DNA of 64,000 nt, taken from Anopheles merus. Lineage: Eukaryota > Arthropoda > Insecta > Diptera > Culicidae. The translations under genes and the position numbers were made by a program. The first letter of the stretch is position 1. Each line of letters starts with the position of its first letter. The stretch is taken from assembly GCF_017562075.2 (NCBI RefSeq), contig NC_054085.1, positions 34,225,039 to 34,289,038 on the forward strand, given 5' to 3'. This document shows, piece by piece, positions 46,935 to 58,500 of the stretch. The notes under the pieces were generated by a model. It searched no databases. It saw only the letters and a program-made list of their open reading frames with translations, and was not told the origin of the DNA.

Positions 46935-49900
46935 GTAGAGAGGAGAGCCTTTGTATGAGTTTGCCCTATGCTCGGCTCCTCTTGCTAGGCACCATTTATC
47001 AACTTTGGCTTACAACTGCCTGTGCTCATGAATTTGCTAAAAGCTGGTTTTTTGCGTTCCATTTGTCTCCTCATTGTGTACATCGCATCTTTTTTTTGTG
47101 TGTGCGACATCGGTAATTATGTGGTTTCACGAACAATATGTGACCTTTTTTACAACGCTGTAGCCGAAAAAACAGGACAATCAGGGCGAGAGAAGTTTTA
47201 AACGATTCACTTTAAAATCTAATATTCGTGCAATGTGCTATTTCCTGCCAAATTCGTTTAAACATCTCCGGAAGCTAGCTGCTTTTGAGTACGGTCAACG
47301 GCCAGCAGCCGTAAAGTATTATTAGCAATCATCCATAAACTATCAAACCGAATATGCCTGCATGACGTCAAACAAGATGCCTGAAGCCAATTTCAAGAAT
47401 GGCAACAAACAAAAAACACATTATAATTTATAATCCTAAGATAACCCGCAAACTGTAAAAGACCACCATAAACACTGTTACTTTATGCCGAGCTTTGGTA
47501 GTCCCATTATTTCTTTTCCTTCTAACAAAAACGACACACACACACATACACAAAATGTAAAACGAAAGTTTTTCGTATCGTTCAACAGTTTCCACCGCAT
47601 TGCGATCGCATTAAATAACGAAATAGTGCACAAAGAAAGGCCCAGCAGCCCTCATTCTAAACGAACCTCAAAAGCTCCGCATTACAAAGAACACCGAACG
47701 GCTCTAAAGCAAGTCCCTTTGATTGAGCTTCGTAAGATAAATTCTTGGAAAACGTACGACCATACATGTTTGGGACGGAAAACGGGCTTACAATAATTTT
47801 CAATCATTTTCATATCAATTTATCAGTACCCCCTGTTCTTTAGAACAGGAAACAATAACAGCTTGGAAAATCGGAACACCGACATTATGAGCTAGTGGTG
47901 GTGCGTATCGTGCCGCATAAATCAATTCCTAGAAATAAGGTTTTGAAAGCAACCAAAGCATCATGAAACTAATAATAAAATATCTTACATTTCCACAAGA
48001 AATTTATTGTTCTTTCAGTTGATCGTTAGCTCTTTGAAATTCGGGCACAGCGATATCGTTTCCAGCGAAATCCCACATGTGAACGGATATATTGCCAATT
48101 CGGACGATTCTATCACGAGTTTCTTTTTTCGTAGCCATTCTTTCATCCAATCAGACCTTACGTAAACACACCTCTCAACAGATGCCACGGCACAGTATTT
48201 GGTGAAAACTTTAAGCGAATGCAACTTGCAGTCTTCCCTTTCGCGCCTAGGAAAAATCAGCACAAAGCACAAGCTTGATGTAACACAGCTCTATTTGGTC
48301 AGCATCTATTTCCCGCTTCAGATACACAAGTCAAAAAAAAGTTTCAAAACTCCTGCAGTGCATGAAATAACCCTACCAGTTGAGAACAGTGTGTTGCGTT
48401 CCTTCGGCACAGCCTTCGGGGGTTACGTGTCCTTCGCCCGAGCATGACGATGTGTGCCAATGTTATCGCCAAACAAAGTCATCGATTTGGCATCGAAAAG
48501 TCAGCACTTTCCGTACATTCCACTAACTCTCTCCCACTCTCAATCTCCCCATTTGACTGTTTTTCTCGCAAAGGAGAGAAACTACACTGCCGGAACCGGG
48601 AAAAAACGGGGAGGGGGGGGGGAAACACACTTGACCTAGTTGTGTGTATGAGTGTGCATGTATAGGCACACCCGATTGCTCTGCTCTGGTGGCCGTGCCG
48701 TTCGCTTTGCACAGTACGAACGAAGGCCTTGGAGGCCCAGCGCAAATATACTAGACACGGCAGCTAGTTATAGATCCAGCGGCTTCAAAACCGGTTCGCA
48801 AATACGCCCTCTTTCCGGTTGGGACGTATCGTATGTGCACAGAAGCAGCGTATGATTTTAAGTGCCTATTACATATCATATTTCTTCACCGGTTTGCTTT
48901 GGTACAATGTTTAGCAGATATAGGAATTGTTTATATTTTGTCGATACTGTTTTAAAGCTTCTTTTTTAGATTTTCGAGAGAATTTGGATCAAAATGACTG
49001 TTGAGAAATAGACGGGAAACCCTCAGTGTCATAAACTACCAGGCGCATCCATCGCAACGAGAATCGAACGCAAATGAATTTAAAATTCTTTAAAAATGTC
49101 CAAAAAAATAATAAAAAGATTACAAAACAAGAGTGTAATTAATTATGCTTATATTGGTGTAATGAACTTAATCTTTCTTAGAAAATTAACACAATCGATA
49201 AATGGTCCTCTAATCGAACGAATTCCACAATGACGGTAAATAATAAAATACGCCTAAAGAATTCTTCTCCGTCCTATGACATCATACTGCACTTTCGTTC
49301 TGTGCTCTTAAAAAAAAACCTCCGTCTTTTTCACAAGAATCCATAAAAACGAACAAGATACAATCTCCATACATTTTTGGATTTTATATCCCTCCCGGGG
49401 ATAGATAGGGAGACAGGGAGACAGGGAGAAAGAGAGAAGCTCCTTACATTCTTCGCCCCACGCTTGCCACCACGTGCAGCCGTAGGCGGAAGGATGGAAT
49501 CGAAACGTGCCTAAAATGTTGCTACCCCTTGGAAGATTCGTCGGGCTCGTCGTGTGCCTTCGTGCCCGGCTGCACGGTAAAATCCTGCCCGAGAACGGAA
49601 GCTTCCGGAAACTATAGGGAATCAATTTGGCAAGCTTCAAAGGAAAGCGGAGGGAGCTGGCCGAGGACAGGGACGATACAGAGCATCCCGGAATGGATCC
49701 CTTAACCCTTACCCTAAATCGTTAATGTGACAAGGTGAGTGCCGGGGGTGTTAGCGATCCATTAGAGAATGGACTTGCAGCTTTTGGACCACTGCGAAAG
49801 CTCCCCTCTCTTCCCCAACAAGCACCACCCTCAACGACAATGGGTTGTTTCTTTTCCTTCTTCTATTCTTTATTGTTCTCTCTCCTTCTTTCACTCCGAT

Positions 49901-50323
49901 TTTCTTTTACCAAATAGCATCGTGATACAGAATTTAGCCCTATGCCTCAATTTGGCATGACAATTGAAACCGGAAGGCACGCCAGGAACGGCGGAATGGC
50001 CCAGAGAAAGCACCCATTTCCGGCCGAGAACGTTTTATGCTTCACCGTTTCTGAGAGAATTTTCCTGCGGCGAACCAGAATTGAAATAATTTATAATAAA
50101 AAAAATATGTGTACCTTGCACCACTTAATTATGTTAATATTATGGCGCTATATACACATCGTCCCAATACTTTACGTTCAGTTGATACGGTTTCCGCATT
50201 GCACCGACTGTTGATGGTGATACGACAGAAATACACTATTGATTGCATATTTTATGTGTATTTCAATCACGAACAAATGGTTTACACAAAAAAGCGATAC
50301 TCCACAAACGCACATTAAGCACT

Positions 50324-50349
50324 CACACACACACACACACACACACACA
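50324..50349. repeat. (CA)13 microsatellite
   Basis: Thirteen CA units are seen directly in the sequence. It is ordinary. Confidence 0.95.
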
Positions 50350-50907
50350 TACAACTGTTTGTTTATTCGCACGTAAAATCGGTGAATGAGCATGGCTGCA
50401 GCATTTTCGTCGTCCCATTAACGAGCATCGCCACGCGACCGTCCGCTCGTCACGGCGGGTGGGTCACACACTTTCGAACGGGTGCAAATAATCATCATCT
50501 CATCAATATTAACATTCCCAGCGAATAAATCATGCATTCCTCTAATTCACAGTTCAATTTCACGCATGTTCACGCGAAGCCAACCACGTCACCGATGAGA
50601 TCCAGTGCTCGGAGCTTGTGACGGTTGTCGGAGACGGAGGACTCGTGTATTATTTGCTGTGGCAGGCTACAGTTGTCCCATAGAAGAAAATCCCCCTCCG
50701 TGCAGCACTAAAACCCTCGCCAGCACAGCAACTAGGGAAAGCGTAGATATTAAAGTTCCAAATTTCATTTCAATCCCGTGCAGCCCAGGGATGAATGGGA
50801 ATTGTTTCGCAATTTTCTAAAGTGATACAGAGAGCACAGCCGGACACGGGCACACGCCTTTTAATTGCCCCACCATTGGAATAGGTTCTCCGTGGGGCAT
50901 CGGACAC

Positions 50908-50915
50908 AACACTCC
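50908..50915. repeat. Candidate 5' target-site duplication of the retrotransposon
   Basis: AACACTCC here matches AACACTCC at 55538-55545 just after the A-rich tail. The first two A's are ambiguous with the tail, so the certain match is six bases. CR1-type elements often lack clear duplications, so this may be chance. Confidence 0.35.
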
Positions 50916-51148
50916 ATTCCATTCCAAACGTCACTGTGACTGGTCGAAGATTCTCTGCGCTCCGACTATTTTCAATATTATTCCGAGAAAGCCTGTATCT
51001 TTGCTGAACTTGTTGCTGGTGTAGGTGACTTCATTGCCTGGTTTTGTTTAACAACTGGATTATTCACCGTCAATCACCTGGAAACGTTTTCCGGCCCACA
51101 ATCATTACGTCGCTTCAACATCACAATCAATTGCTCATCCACAAAGCA

Positions 51149-52402
51149 ATGGCTGGTATTTGTTCCGCCTGCGCTAACGACATCGTAGCTGCTGATCGCA
51201 TTGTGAAATGCCAGGGTTGGTGCAACTCTGAGTTTCACTTCTCATGCAGCGGACTTTCTGAGGAACTTTCCGCTACTATAGAGTCCTGTGCACAACTTTT
51301 TTGGGCCTGTAAAGCCTGTGTAAAGTTTCACAAGGATCCGCGTACGGCCGTGTTGAGGTCATCCACCCCGTACACTCACACTTCTGTCGACCTACTGTCC
51401 AGCATAGCCGACCTTAAAGCGGGCCTCCGTAGCGAGCTGTCACAGCATACCACAGCTATTAAGTTAGAGCTTCTGGAAGTTTTAAAGGCGGAGATCCGTT
51501 CCTGCTTGCGATCGACGCATGCCGCCACCGATTTACCGTCTCAACGGCCCATTCATCACAATTCAGCGCCTAAATTGTTTAATTCAGTGGTCAAAAATAT
51601 CCCCGGTACTATTACACCCACACTACAACAGTATCCATCATTAGCCGCTTCTCTTAGTGTGAGTGCGAACGAACCGTCATCCTTCACCAATATGCCACCA
51701 GTTTACAACCCGCAAACACCACTACTCAGAGGATCGGGATCGCCGCTCGATTCTGACACACTAGACACCATCCCACACACCGATACGCGAATGTGGCTAT
51801 TCTTTACGCGTTTCTCCCCATCGGTTACCACTGAGCAGATTTCTCTCATGGTACAAGTACGGCTAGCACTCGATAAGCGGGATGTGTCTGTACACCGTTT
51901 GACGAAGCTTGGTGCCGACACTAGTACACTCTCATTTATCTCATTTAAGGTGGGCATACCAGCCACTCTACGCAACAAGGCTCTCTCACCTAACACATGG
52001 CCCTCTGCTCTTACCTACCGAGAGTTCCGTGACTATCGGACCAATAATTATAACACTAATACCTGTGCAACAACTGAAACAAATTCGATGCTCGATCAAA
52101 ACGTCACTCCCGCTACCGACACTTATCATAATCCTCTCTCACATTCTGGAGGGAGTGCCGCGAAGCCAACTACTACAACAGATACGCTCGCACAGCCCGT
52201 TACGATTTCCTCACCTGCCATGACCACTACAGACGCAGCTTTGTTTACAAACGAACCACATCTTGACCTTAATGAGCGAATGCTTGTTACCACCACACCT
52301 ACTAGGTCACCTCCCGAATGCTTAGCCGCTCCTAAAAAACGACCGAAGCGAAACGCTAAACGGACTGATGAATCTGCTGACGCTGGCCCGTCGGATGAAT
52401 AG
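51149..52402 (+). CDS. Retrotransposon ORF1, PHD-like zinc-finger nucleic-acid-binding protein
   Basis: ORF1 proteins of non-LTR elements bind the element RNA and form the ribonucleoprotein. The first ATG in frame is at 51149 (AGCAATGGC), giving about 417 residues; the frame is open further upstream but without ATG. Residues 5-56 or so carry Cys5-x2-Cys8, Cys21-x3-Cys25, His30-x2-Cys33 and a C-terminal Cys-x2-Cys after a Trp or Phe, the spacing of a PHD finger. The middle is Ser/Thr/Pro-rich. Around the centre a predicted RRM-like or esterase domain cannot be confirmed by eye. The C-terminus has a basic, nuclear-localisation-like KKRPKRNAKR followed by acidic residues, and it ends at TAG 52400-52402 in the same frame as ORF2. 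Confidence 0.85.
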   Translation: MAGICSACANDIVAADRIVKCQGWCNSEFHFSCSGLSEELSATIESCAQLFWACKACVKFHKDPRTAVLRSSTPYTHTSVDLLSSIADLKAGLRSELSQHTTAIKLELLEVLKAEIRSCLRSTHAATDLPSQRPIHHNSAPKLFNSVVKNIPGTITPTLQQYPSLAASLSVSANEPSSFTNMPPVYNPQTPLLRGSGSPLDSDTLDTIPHTDTRMWLFFTRFSPSVTTEQISLMVQVRLALDKRDVSVHRLTKLGADTSTLSFISFKVGIPATLRNKALSPNTWPSALTYREFRDYRTNNYNTNTCATTETNSMLDQNVTPATDTYHNPLSHSGGSAAKPTTTTDTLAQPVTISSPAMTTTDAALFTNEPHLDLNERMLVTTTPTRSPPECLAAPKKRPKRNAKRTDESADAGPSDE

Positions 52403-52405
52403 CAA
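52400..52405 (+). promoter_or_regulatory. TAG-CAA junction between ORF1 and ORF2, candidate readthrough site
   Basis: ORF1 ends GAT GAA TAG and the same frame continues CAA TCT TGC into ORF2. The known leaky context TAG CAR YYA (tobamovirus type) is matched except for the last base of the second codon after the stop. No in-frame ATG occurs until about 52818, after the catalytic Glu codon at 52550. Confidence 0.5.
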
Positions 52406-55400
52406 TCTTGCACAGCATCCGGCGATGCACCTCGTTCAGCTCATCCCAGTCTCTCTATCTACTACCAAAATGTACGTGGTCTACGAACGAAAACTACAAA
52501 TCTTCGCCTGGCGCTATCAGAATCAGAATATGATTTTATCATTCTTACCGAGACTTGGCTTACTCAGTCCATACCTTCTTCGCTCCTCACTGACGATCAT
52601 TATCATATCTACAGGTGCGATAGGAATCTTTCCAACAGTGCCCTCTCACGCGGTGGGGGTGTTTTAATTGCAAGTTCCTCTTCAATACCGACATGTGAAA
52701 TCGCATCGCCTAATACCATACTGGAACAACTTTGGATCAAAACATTGCTGCCAGGTGTCTCTGTTTACATCGGCGTTGTTTACATTCCGCCTAGTCATGC
52801 GAATGACCCCGCAGTGATGAACGCTTTACATGATAGTGTACGTGAAATTTCAAGCCGCATTAAAGAGAGCGATTTATTATACGTCTTTGGAGATTTCAAT
52901 AAACCTGATATCAGATGGGAGCTGACTAATACATCAGAAGCCACCGATTGCTCTCCATGTTATTCTGTCATGCATTATGCACCTTTATGCAATTCCGTGG
53001 CTAATACCGATTTCGTTGATGGGTTGCATAGTACCGGATTATTTCAGTTGAGTGGTATTGCAAATCAATCTGGGCGTCAATTGGATCTGGTCTTCGCAAA
53101 CCTTGCCGCAACCAATATTTTGTGCGACTCAATCACACCTCTGCACTCTGTGAATGGTACTTCGGCTCTAGAGAACTTCCTCCCATACGTAACACACTGT
53201 AGTATTCCACTTCTCAGTGAGGACTTTCATCATCCTTCATTGGATATGATGATTTATTATCCCGTACAACTATCCCACACCACCAACAGTCACACTCGCA
53301 GTACAGTCAATAGAAATTTCTTCAAAACGAATGTGGAACGTATGAATGCCCTTATTGTGTCGTTTGACCGTAATTTTGACTGCTCCAACTTTTCCACTAT
53401 CGACGAAGCCACCGATTGCTTTAGCGTTTTTATGCGCTCAGCGATTAATTCCTGCGTTCCTGTTGCTCAACGAAAGCCTGGCCCCGATTGGTCTAATGCA
53501 TCTTTAAGACGGTTGAAAAAAATAAAATCAAAAGCCTACGCGGATTACAGTAGAACGAGATCATCGCTGCATAGGAGAATTTTTTTCGATGCACTGAACA
53601 ATTATCGTCGACATAATCGTGTGCTCTACCGCTCCTTCATTCGCCGTACTGAAAGGCAGCTATTTTCTAAGCCGACACGGTTCTGGAGCTTCTGGAACAA
53701 ACGGCGCAATATAAGAAGTATCCCTCCGTCAATGAGCTACAATGGCCAAACTAGTATCGATACATCCGATATTTGCAACACTCTCGCCAATCGTTTCGCT
53801 GATGCATTCACCCTTCCTGTTCACAATCCTAACACACTAGCAGAGGCCACCCGCAATACTCCATCGGATGCTATCGATTTTATTATACCCACAATTGACG
53901 AAGCATTAATTGCGCGCACACTCAACGATATAAAACCATCTACATCATCTGGACCTGACAATATTCCCGCATACATATTGAAGCACTGCCGTCAATCACT
54001 CGCACCCATTCTTGCCAAAATATTTAATGATTCCCTTATGCGTGGCACGTATCCTGAGTCCTGGAAACACGCGCGAATGATTCCTATCCATAAAAAAGGC
54101 AGTCGACTTCATGCTAGTAATTATCGTGGCATTGTATCCCTATGCGCTTGTGCAAAGGTGTTTGAGCTCATTCTATACAATCCGCTACTCACAGCAGTTC
54201 AAAACTATATGAGCCCTAGTCAGCATGGATTTCTCCCAAGGAGATCTTCCACCACAAATCTTGCTGAATTTGTTGGCTACTGCTTCGACAACATGGATCG
54301 TGGTACTCAAGTTGATGCAGTATATATCGACTTCAGGGCTGCGTTCGATAGTATTTCTCATGATATTCTACTTTCGAAGCTAAAAAAACTCGGTTTCCTC
54401 GACTGGCACATCACCTGGCTGCGTTCATATTTAACTGGTCGTTCGTACTACATAAGTATAGGATCTCATCGTTCTCACTCTTTCACCAGCTCCTCCGGTG
54501 TGCCTCAAGGGAGTAATTTGGGACCGCTACTCTTCCTCATCTATATCAATGATCTATCTTTCGTTTTACCGCCAGGCCAACACCTAATGTACGCCGACGA
54601 TGTAAAAATATTCGCTCCAGTTAGAAACGACAGTGACTGTGTACGCCTTCAAACGATCCTTGAGAATCTGGATAGCTGGTGCAGCAGAAACGCTCTCCAA
54701 GTGTGTGCTGATAAATGCCAGTGTATATCATTCAGCAGAGCCCGTCACCCCATCACGTTTACATACACTATACTCAACACGGCTTTGGCTCGCACGACAT
54801 GTATCCGTGATCTGGGGGTGCTACTCGATCAGAAGATGTCATTTCGCCCTCACATTGATAGCGTTGTTGCGAAGGGAAATCAGCTACTTGGTTTAATTAC
54901 GCGGACCTGTAGCGAGTTTACCGATCCCATGTGCGTCAAATCGATCTTCTGTGCCATCGTAAGGTCGTGCCTGGAGTACTGCTGTCCGATCTGGTGCCCG
55001 CTTGGCGTTGGTGACATCAATCGCCTCGAAGCCATTCAACGGAGACTCACCAGGTACGCGGTTCGACTCCTTCCATGGCAATCCCACCACGCTCGGCCCA
55101 CCTACCATCAGCGGTGTCTGCTTCTCGGACTTGAACCACTCTGCTCTCGACGTAAAAACGCCCAATGCCTTTTCATATTTCGGCTCCTTAACGGAGAGAT
55201 CGATTCCCCGGCATTACTAGCCAGCATCAATTTGTTCGCTCCCTGTCGGATTCTTAGATCCAATTTCCATCTCCGTGTTCCGCGTACCCGCAACAACCAT
55301 AGCCAGGGACACCCTATTATACGTATGTCCCTCGAGTTCAATGAAGTGTTAGATTTGTTCGATTTTAGTATGTCTACTTCCACGTTCAAGGAGAAATTGC

Positions 55401-55417
55401 GTCTACGTCACATGTAA
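52403..55417 (+). CDS. Retrotransposon ORF2, endonuclease and reverse transcriptase polyprotein
   Basis: ORF2 nicks the target DNA and reverse-transcribes the element RNA in the nucleus. The frame is open for 1004 codons after the TAG. The endonuclease begins with YYQNVRGLRTK (from 52460); the catalytic Glu is in TETW (52547-52558) and Asp in GDFNKPD (52889 on), and EDFHHPSL near 53218 gives the late Asp/His. The reverse transcriptase contains SGPDNIPAYILK, the AFDSISHDILL block, SSGVPQGSNLGPLLFL and the active-site YADD at 54590-54601. The C-terminal LLGLEPLCSRR...LLNGEID block is typical of CR1/Jockey relatives. No RNase H follows. There is no ATG upstream of the endonuclease active site, so the start is set to the codon after the TAG. 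Translation probably proceeds by readthrough or a non-AUG start. No frameshift or nonsense change was found in the domains. Confidence 0.9.
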   Translation, partial: QSCTASGDAPRSAHPSLSIYYQNVRGLRTKTTNLRLALSESEYDFIILTETWLTQSIPSSLLTDDHYHIYRCDRNLSNSALSRGGGVLIASSSSIPTCEIASPNTILEQLWIKTLLPGVSVYIGVVYIPPSHANDPAVMNALHDSVREISSRIKESDLLYVFGDFNKPDIRWELTNTSEATDCSPCYSVMHYAPLCNSVANTDFVDGLHSTGLFQLSGIANQSGRQLDLVFANLAATNILCDSITPLHSVNGTSALENFLPYVTHCSIPLLSEDFHHPSLDMMIYYPVQLSHTTNSHTRSTVNRNFFKTNVERMNALIVSFDRNFDCSNFSTIDEATDCFSVFMRSAINSCVPVAQRKPGPDWSNASLRRLKKIKSKAYADYSRTRSSLHRRIFFDALNNYRRHNRVLYRSFIRRTERQLFSKPTRFWSFWNKRRNIRSIPPSMSYNGQTSIDTSDICNTLANRFADAFTLPVHNPNTLAEATRNTPSDAIDFIIPTIDEALIARTLNDIKPSTSSGPDNIPAYILKHCRQSLAPILAKIFNDSLMRGTYPESWKHARMIPIHKKGSRLHASNYRGIVSLCACAKVFELILYNPLLTAVQNYMSPSQHGFLPRRSSTTNLAEFVGYCFDNMDRGTQVDAVYIDFRAAFDSISHDILLSKLKKLGFLDWHITWLRSYLTGRSYYISIGSHRSHSFTSSSGVPQGSNLGPLLFLIYINDLSFVLPPGQHLMYADDVKIFAPVRNDSDCVRLQTILENLDSWCSRNALQVCADKCQCISFSRARHPITFTYTILNTALARTTCIRDLGVLLDQKMSFRPHIDSVVAKGNQLLGLITRTCSEFTDPMCVKSIFCAIVRSCLEYCCPIWCPLGVGDINRLEAIQRRLTRYAVRLLPWQSHHARPTYHQRCLLLGLEPLCSRRKNAQCLFIFRLLNGEIDSPALLASINLFAPCRILRSNFHLRVPRTRNNHSQGHPIIRMSLEFNEVLDLFDFSMSTSTFKEKLRLRHM

Positions 55418-55451
55418 TGTTTGCTTATAACTAGATGTTTATTTATATGCT

Positions 55452-55470
55452 CCTTAATTTAATTATAAGG
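55452..55470 (+). other. Possible 3' UTR stem-loop of the retrotransposon
   Basis: CCTTA and TAAGG flank an AT-rich loop shortly after the ORF2 stop. Many non-LTR elements use a 3' structure for recognition by their own reverse transcriptase. The role here is inferred. Confidence 0.3.
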
Positions 55471-55508
55471 TTGCCGATTAGACATGATGGTCCGTCGGTT
55501 TATATATG

Positions 55509-55537
55509 AAATAAATAAAAAATAAATAAATAAAATA
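55509..55537 (+). repeat. A-rich 3' tail of the retrotransposon, AAATA/TAAA units
   Basis: Imperfect AAATA and TAAA repeats directly end the element. CR1-type elements typically end in a short microsatellite and not a plain poly-A tail. Confidence 0.8.
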
Positions 55538-55545
55538 AACACTCC

Positions 55546-58500
55546 CATACATAAGCAATTATGATCCGGACGATTAAATTTGAATTCGAAAAACAAAGGC
55601 GTAAGCATATCGGCCGGCGATAACGGCAGCAGCAAAGCGGAAGGAGGGCGACGTGATTTAAAATCCAAATTTGCTTGCGTCCAGCGCAAACAAAAACACA
55701 CTCTCGCTTGAGCTAAAAATAAACCCTACTACTACTAGCAGCAAGGAAAGACAAAAAACCCCAAACAAAACCATTTATCTTGAGCAAAAGTTGCTTAATA
55801 AAGTTCAAAATTAATAACCCCTTTCTCAGGGGGGAGAGTGTCGCCTGTTTTTGCGGCTATACATAAAGCACAAACAAACGTGCGCACACACATCTTTACA
55901 CTCGTAGAACCACAAGAACCACCCAGCCAAACGGAACAACAGGGGAGTGTTGTGTGTTTAATATTTTCTTGGGACTTTAAATTCACCCTTAAACCACCGC
56001 TGCGAACGGCGGCAGAAAACAGCACGCACCACCACCGCTGGAAGGCTGAAGCTGTTTGCGATTGTGGTTGAGAAATGAAATTTTCGTGAGTGTGTGTGTG
56101 TAAAGAAAGCAAAAAACAATGCGCAAAAAAAATAAATTCAACAACAACCAACCGCAACAGAGCAGCGGGGGGTTTGGTAAGTAAAAGGATAAAGAGTAAA
56201 TAAAATTAAAAGAAAAACAGGCACACTCGCGGCCCTCCCACGGGAATATCATACTTCTTGGCCACAGCAACACAACCATTTTTTTCCCGCCCCCCCGCAC
56301 AGCGAAACATAGCGCAAAGCGTTGGAAGACGTATTCCTCGGCGTTAGCGCAGTTCGGTTAAAACAACGAACGTCGGCGAGAACGTTGACGCAGGGAAAGT
56401 AAACTGCAAAATAACAACACAATTCACCGCAGGGAAAAGCACATCACCACGCCAAAAGGGGCAGTGGCAAAAGAAAGCAGCAAGAAGCAGCTCTAAGAAA
56501 CAGGAGATTTTCATCTGCTGGAAAACTTTGGCCTTCTGCGGCCGCTCGCTCTTTCACTTGTAACGCGATACGAAATTTTGTGGTTTAAGGGAGAAAAAAA
56601 AACATCCAGTCCCCTCCCCCCCCCCTTTGCTTTGCAGCTTTTCTCTTGATGCTTTGGATCATGTTTCTACTGTAAAGGGAAAGGGAAGATGGTGCCGTTT
56701 GATTCTTCTCCTTTCGTTTGCTCTGCTTACAGTGACGGACTTAAAATCGGTTCAAAAAAGGATTTTTTTTTTTAAGAGCAAAGAATGTTTGTTTGCCTGC
56801 GTTTCCAGCTAGAAGGTCTATATTCGAACCGGCAACAAACGAGTCACACACCACACCAGGACGACACTCTGGGTGATGTCATGGTTTTGGGGAACACATC
56901 ATGCTCGTCAAAGATACGAGCCGCTTCCCTTTGCAGCACAGCACAGGACCACCGCCATCAAGGCCAGCGCACGGTTGACCCTTTGAGGGGAAGGACTACA
57001 AAACGGAAACACACTTCCCCTTGCCGTTAAGCGCCTCAGTTCTTACACCACCGCACCGGGTGCGCTAGAATGACATTTTCCGGTCGAACGACAAGCCGAC
57101 CGAAGAAGTAGAGCAAACTTGGGCGAAAGCACCATTGAAGAGTTCACGGGTTTTCGTGTCACGGTTCGCAACCCATCGGGGCCGCTGCTGCTTTGCCATA
57201 AGGTCAACGCGTGACCTTCAGCCCCCGTAACGTTTTCCTCCGCAATATATATATATTGGTCAAGGGAAATTTCGGCCTAGTTTTTGTTTTTTTTTTTTGT
57301 ATACACGTTGTACACTTGAATCAGGCGGAAAATTAATGATTTTCTTTTTCGCGACTCTAAACCACCCGGAAGGAACGGGCACGGGGAAGAAGAATGATGT
57401 TTTCACACGAAGCGGAAAATTGCAGCAAAGAAAACTGAGCCGTCCCCGAGGAGGGCTGTGTGTGGTAAGTAACCGTCCGTGTACAATTAAATTTGAAAGT
57501 TACTTGCTGGTCTCACTTGGCCCCGAATGATCCGAAAGAAATCGGTAACCTGTTCATTAGATGATAAAGCAGAATTCTTCAAGCCGTGTCTTTTCTTTTT
57601 CATTAATTTCTTGACTTTGCTCCGAAACAAAAACACATACACACACCGAAGCCCATATCAGAAATTATAACTTATTTGTTGATTTTGCTTCACGATCAAT
57701 ATTTGATTGCCTCGCAGCTCGCAGGAAAGCAGCAAAATAGCTCGTTTTGTTTCCCCCGGGGCGTGTGTGTGTGAAGCCATTCCCGTCGGAGTTTTGTTTT
57801 GGCCAAAAACCATCGCGAGCCGTTCTGTTGGCGCACACTGTGAACGTAAAAAGTATGAGGCGCCTCCATCATCGCAACCACCAATATTGGGGAAATTGGT
57901 CGTAGGGGGTTCGCGTTGATTCGAGGAGTTGTTGAATTAGCGCTGCTACCCTCTGGGACCGCAAAGTAAAATGAAACAACAACCAGCAAATCCCGCATAC
58001 GATTGGATTTTGGGCAAAACTAACACCTCTTTCTCTTCGCCTGTTGGAGCGCGCCGGTTCCGAGAAAGCTTCGCGGTAGAGACTGAAGAAAACTCTCCCC
58101 TCCTTGTTTGCACGCGTTTTCGGAGGCTTTTTGCACCACCCCAAAGCCCTTTTCGCAAAATAAATATTCATTCCGAAATTCCTAGAACCTAGATCAGTTG
58201 GAACCAGAAGCGGCAGCTGCAGTATCGCCCTGCCAACCACCAAACAGACGCGTCTTGGAAGAAACTGTTTCCCTAAGTAGCGAGGGTCTCGTCACAGTTG
58301 GGGAAAAAACAACTCAGCTCAGCGCGTTAGAAGGCGGGGGCTAGAGCTTGCTTTTAATTTCTTCAGAAGGTACCGTCGTCTCGATTAGTTTACATGTTTC
58401 CAGGTAACCCTTTCGGTCCTGGATTGCAAAAGCGACTCGGAATTCTCGGAAAACTGTGAAGTCTTGCCGTTCGACAGTATAGTGAATTCGAGTCAGGTTT

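Larger units (their letters stand above)
40531..50915. other. About 10 kb without a supported gene; upstream of the minus-strand gene
   Basis: The stretch next to 40530 should include the 5' UTR and promoter of the minus-strand gene, but no core element is certain. Long overlapping frames at 42626-43174, 43027-43728 and (minus) 45753-46448 lack domains and run through microsatellites or low-complexity DNA. A GGGAGACA tandem (three copies) lies near 49410-49430, and an exon-like segment at 46881-46934 is listed separately. Short CA arrays occur at about 41670, 43366 and 50324. Confidence 0.5.
50916..55537 (+). mobile_element. Non-LTR retrotransposon, CR1/Jockey type, near full length (about 4.6 kb)
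   Basis: The element has a presumed 5' UTR of about 230 bp, an ORF1 with a PHD-like zinc finger, an ORF2 with an apurinic-like endonuclease and reverse transcriptase, a short 3' UTR, and a tail of AAATA/TAAA units. There are no LTRs and no RNase H domain. Both reading frames are uninterrupted apart from the single TAG between them, so the copy is young or potentially active. It would move by target-primed reverse transcription. The 5' boundary rests only on a candidate 8 bp target-site duplication and could be off by up to about 200 bases. CR1-like (including the mosquito T1/Q group) is my best placement. A Jockey-clade origin cannot be excluded without a tree. Confidence 0.9.

Noticed and set aside
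49030..49080. GTTCGATTC B-box-like match on the minus strand
   Set aside because: The A-box-like sequence lies on the wrong side, so no tRNA arrangement is possible.
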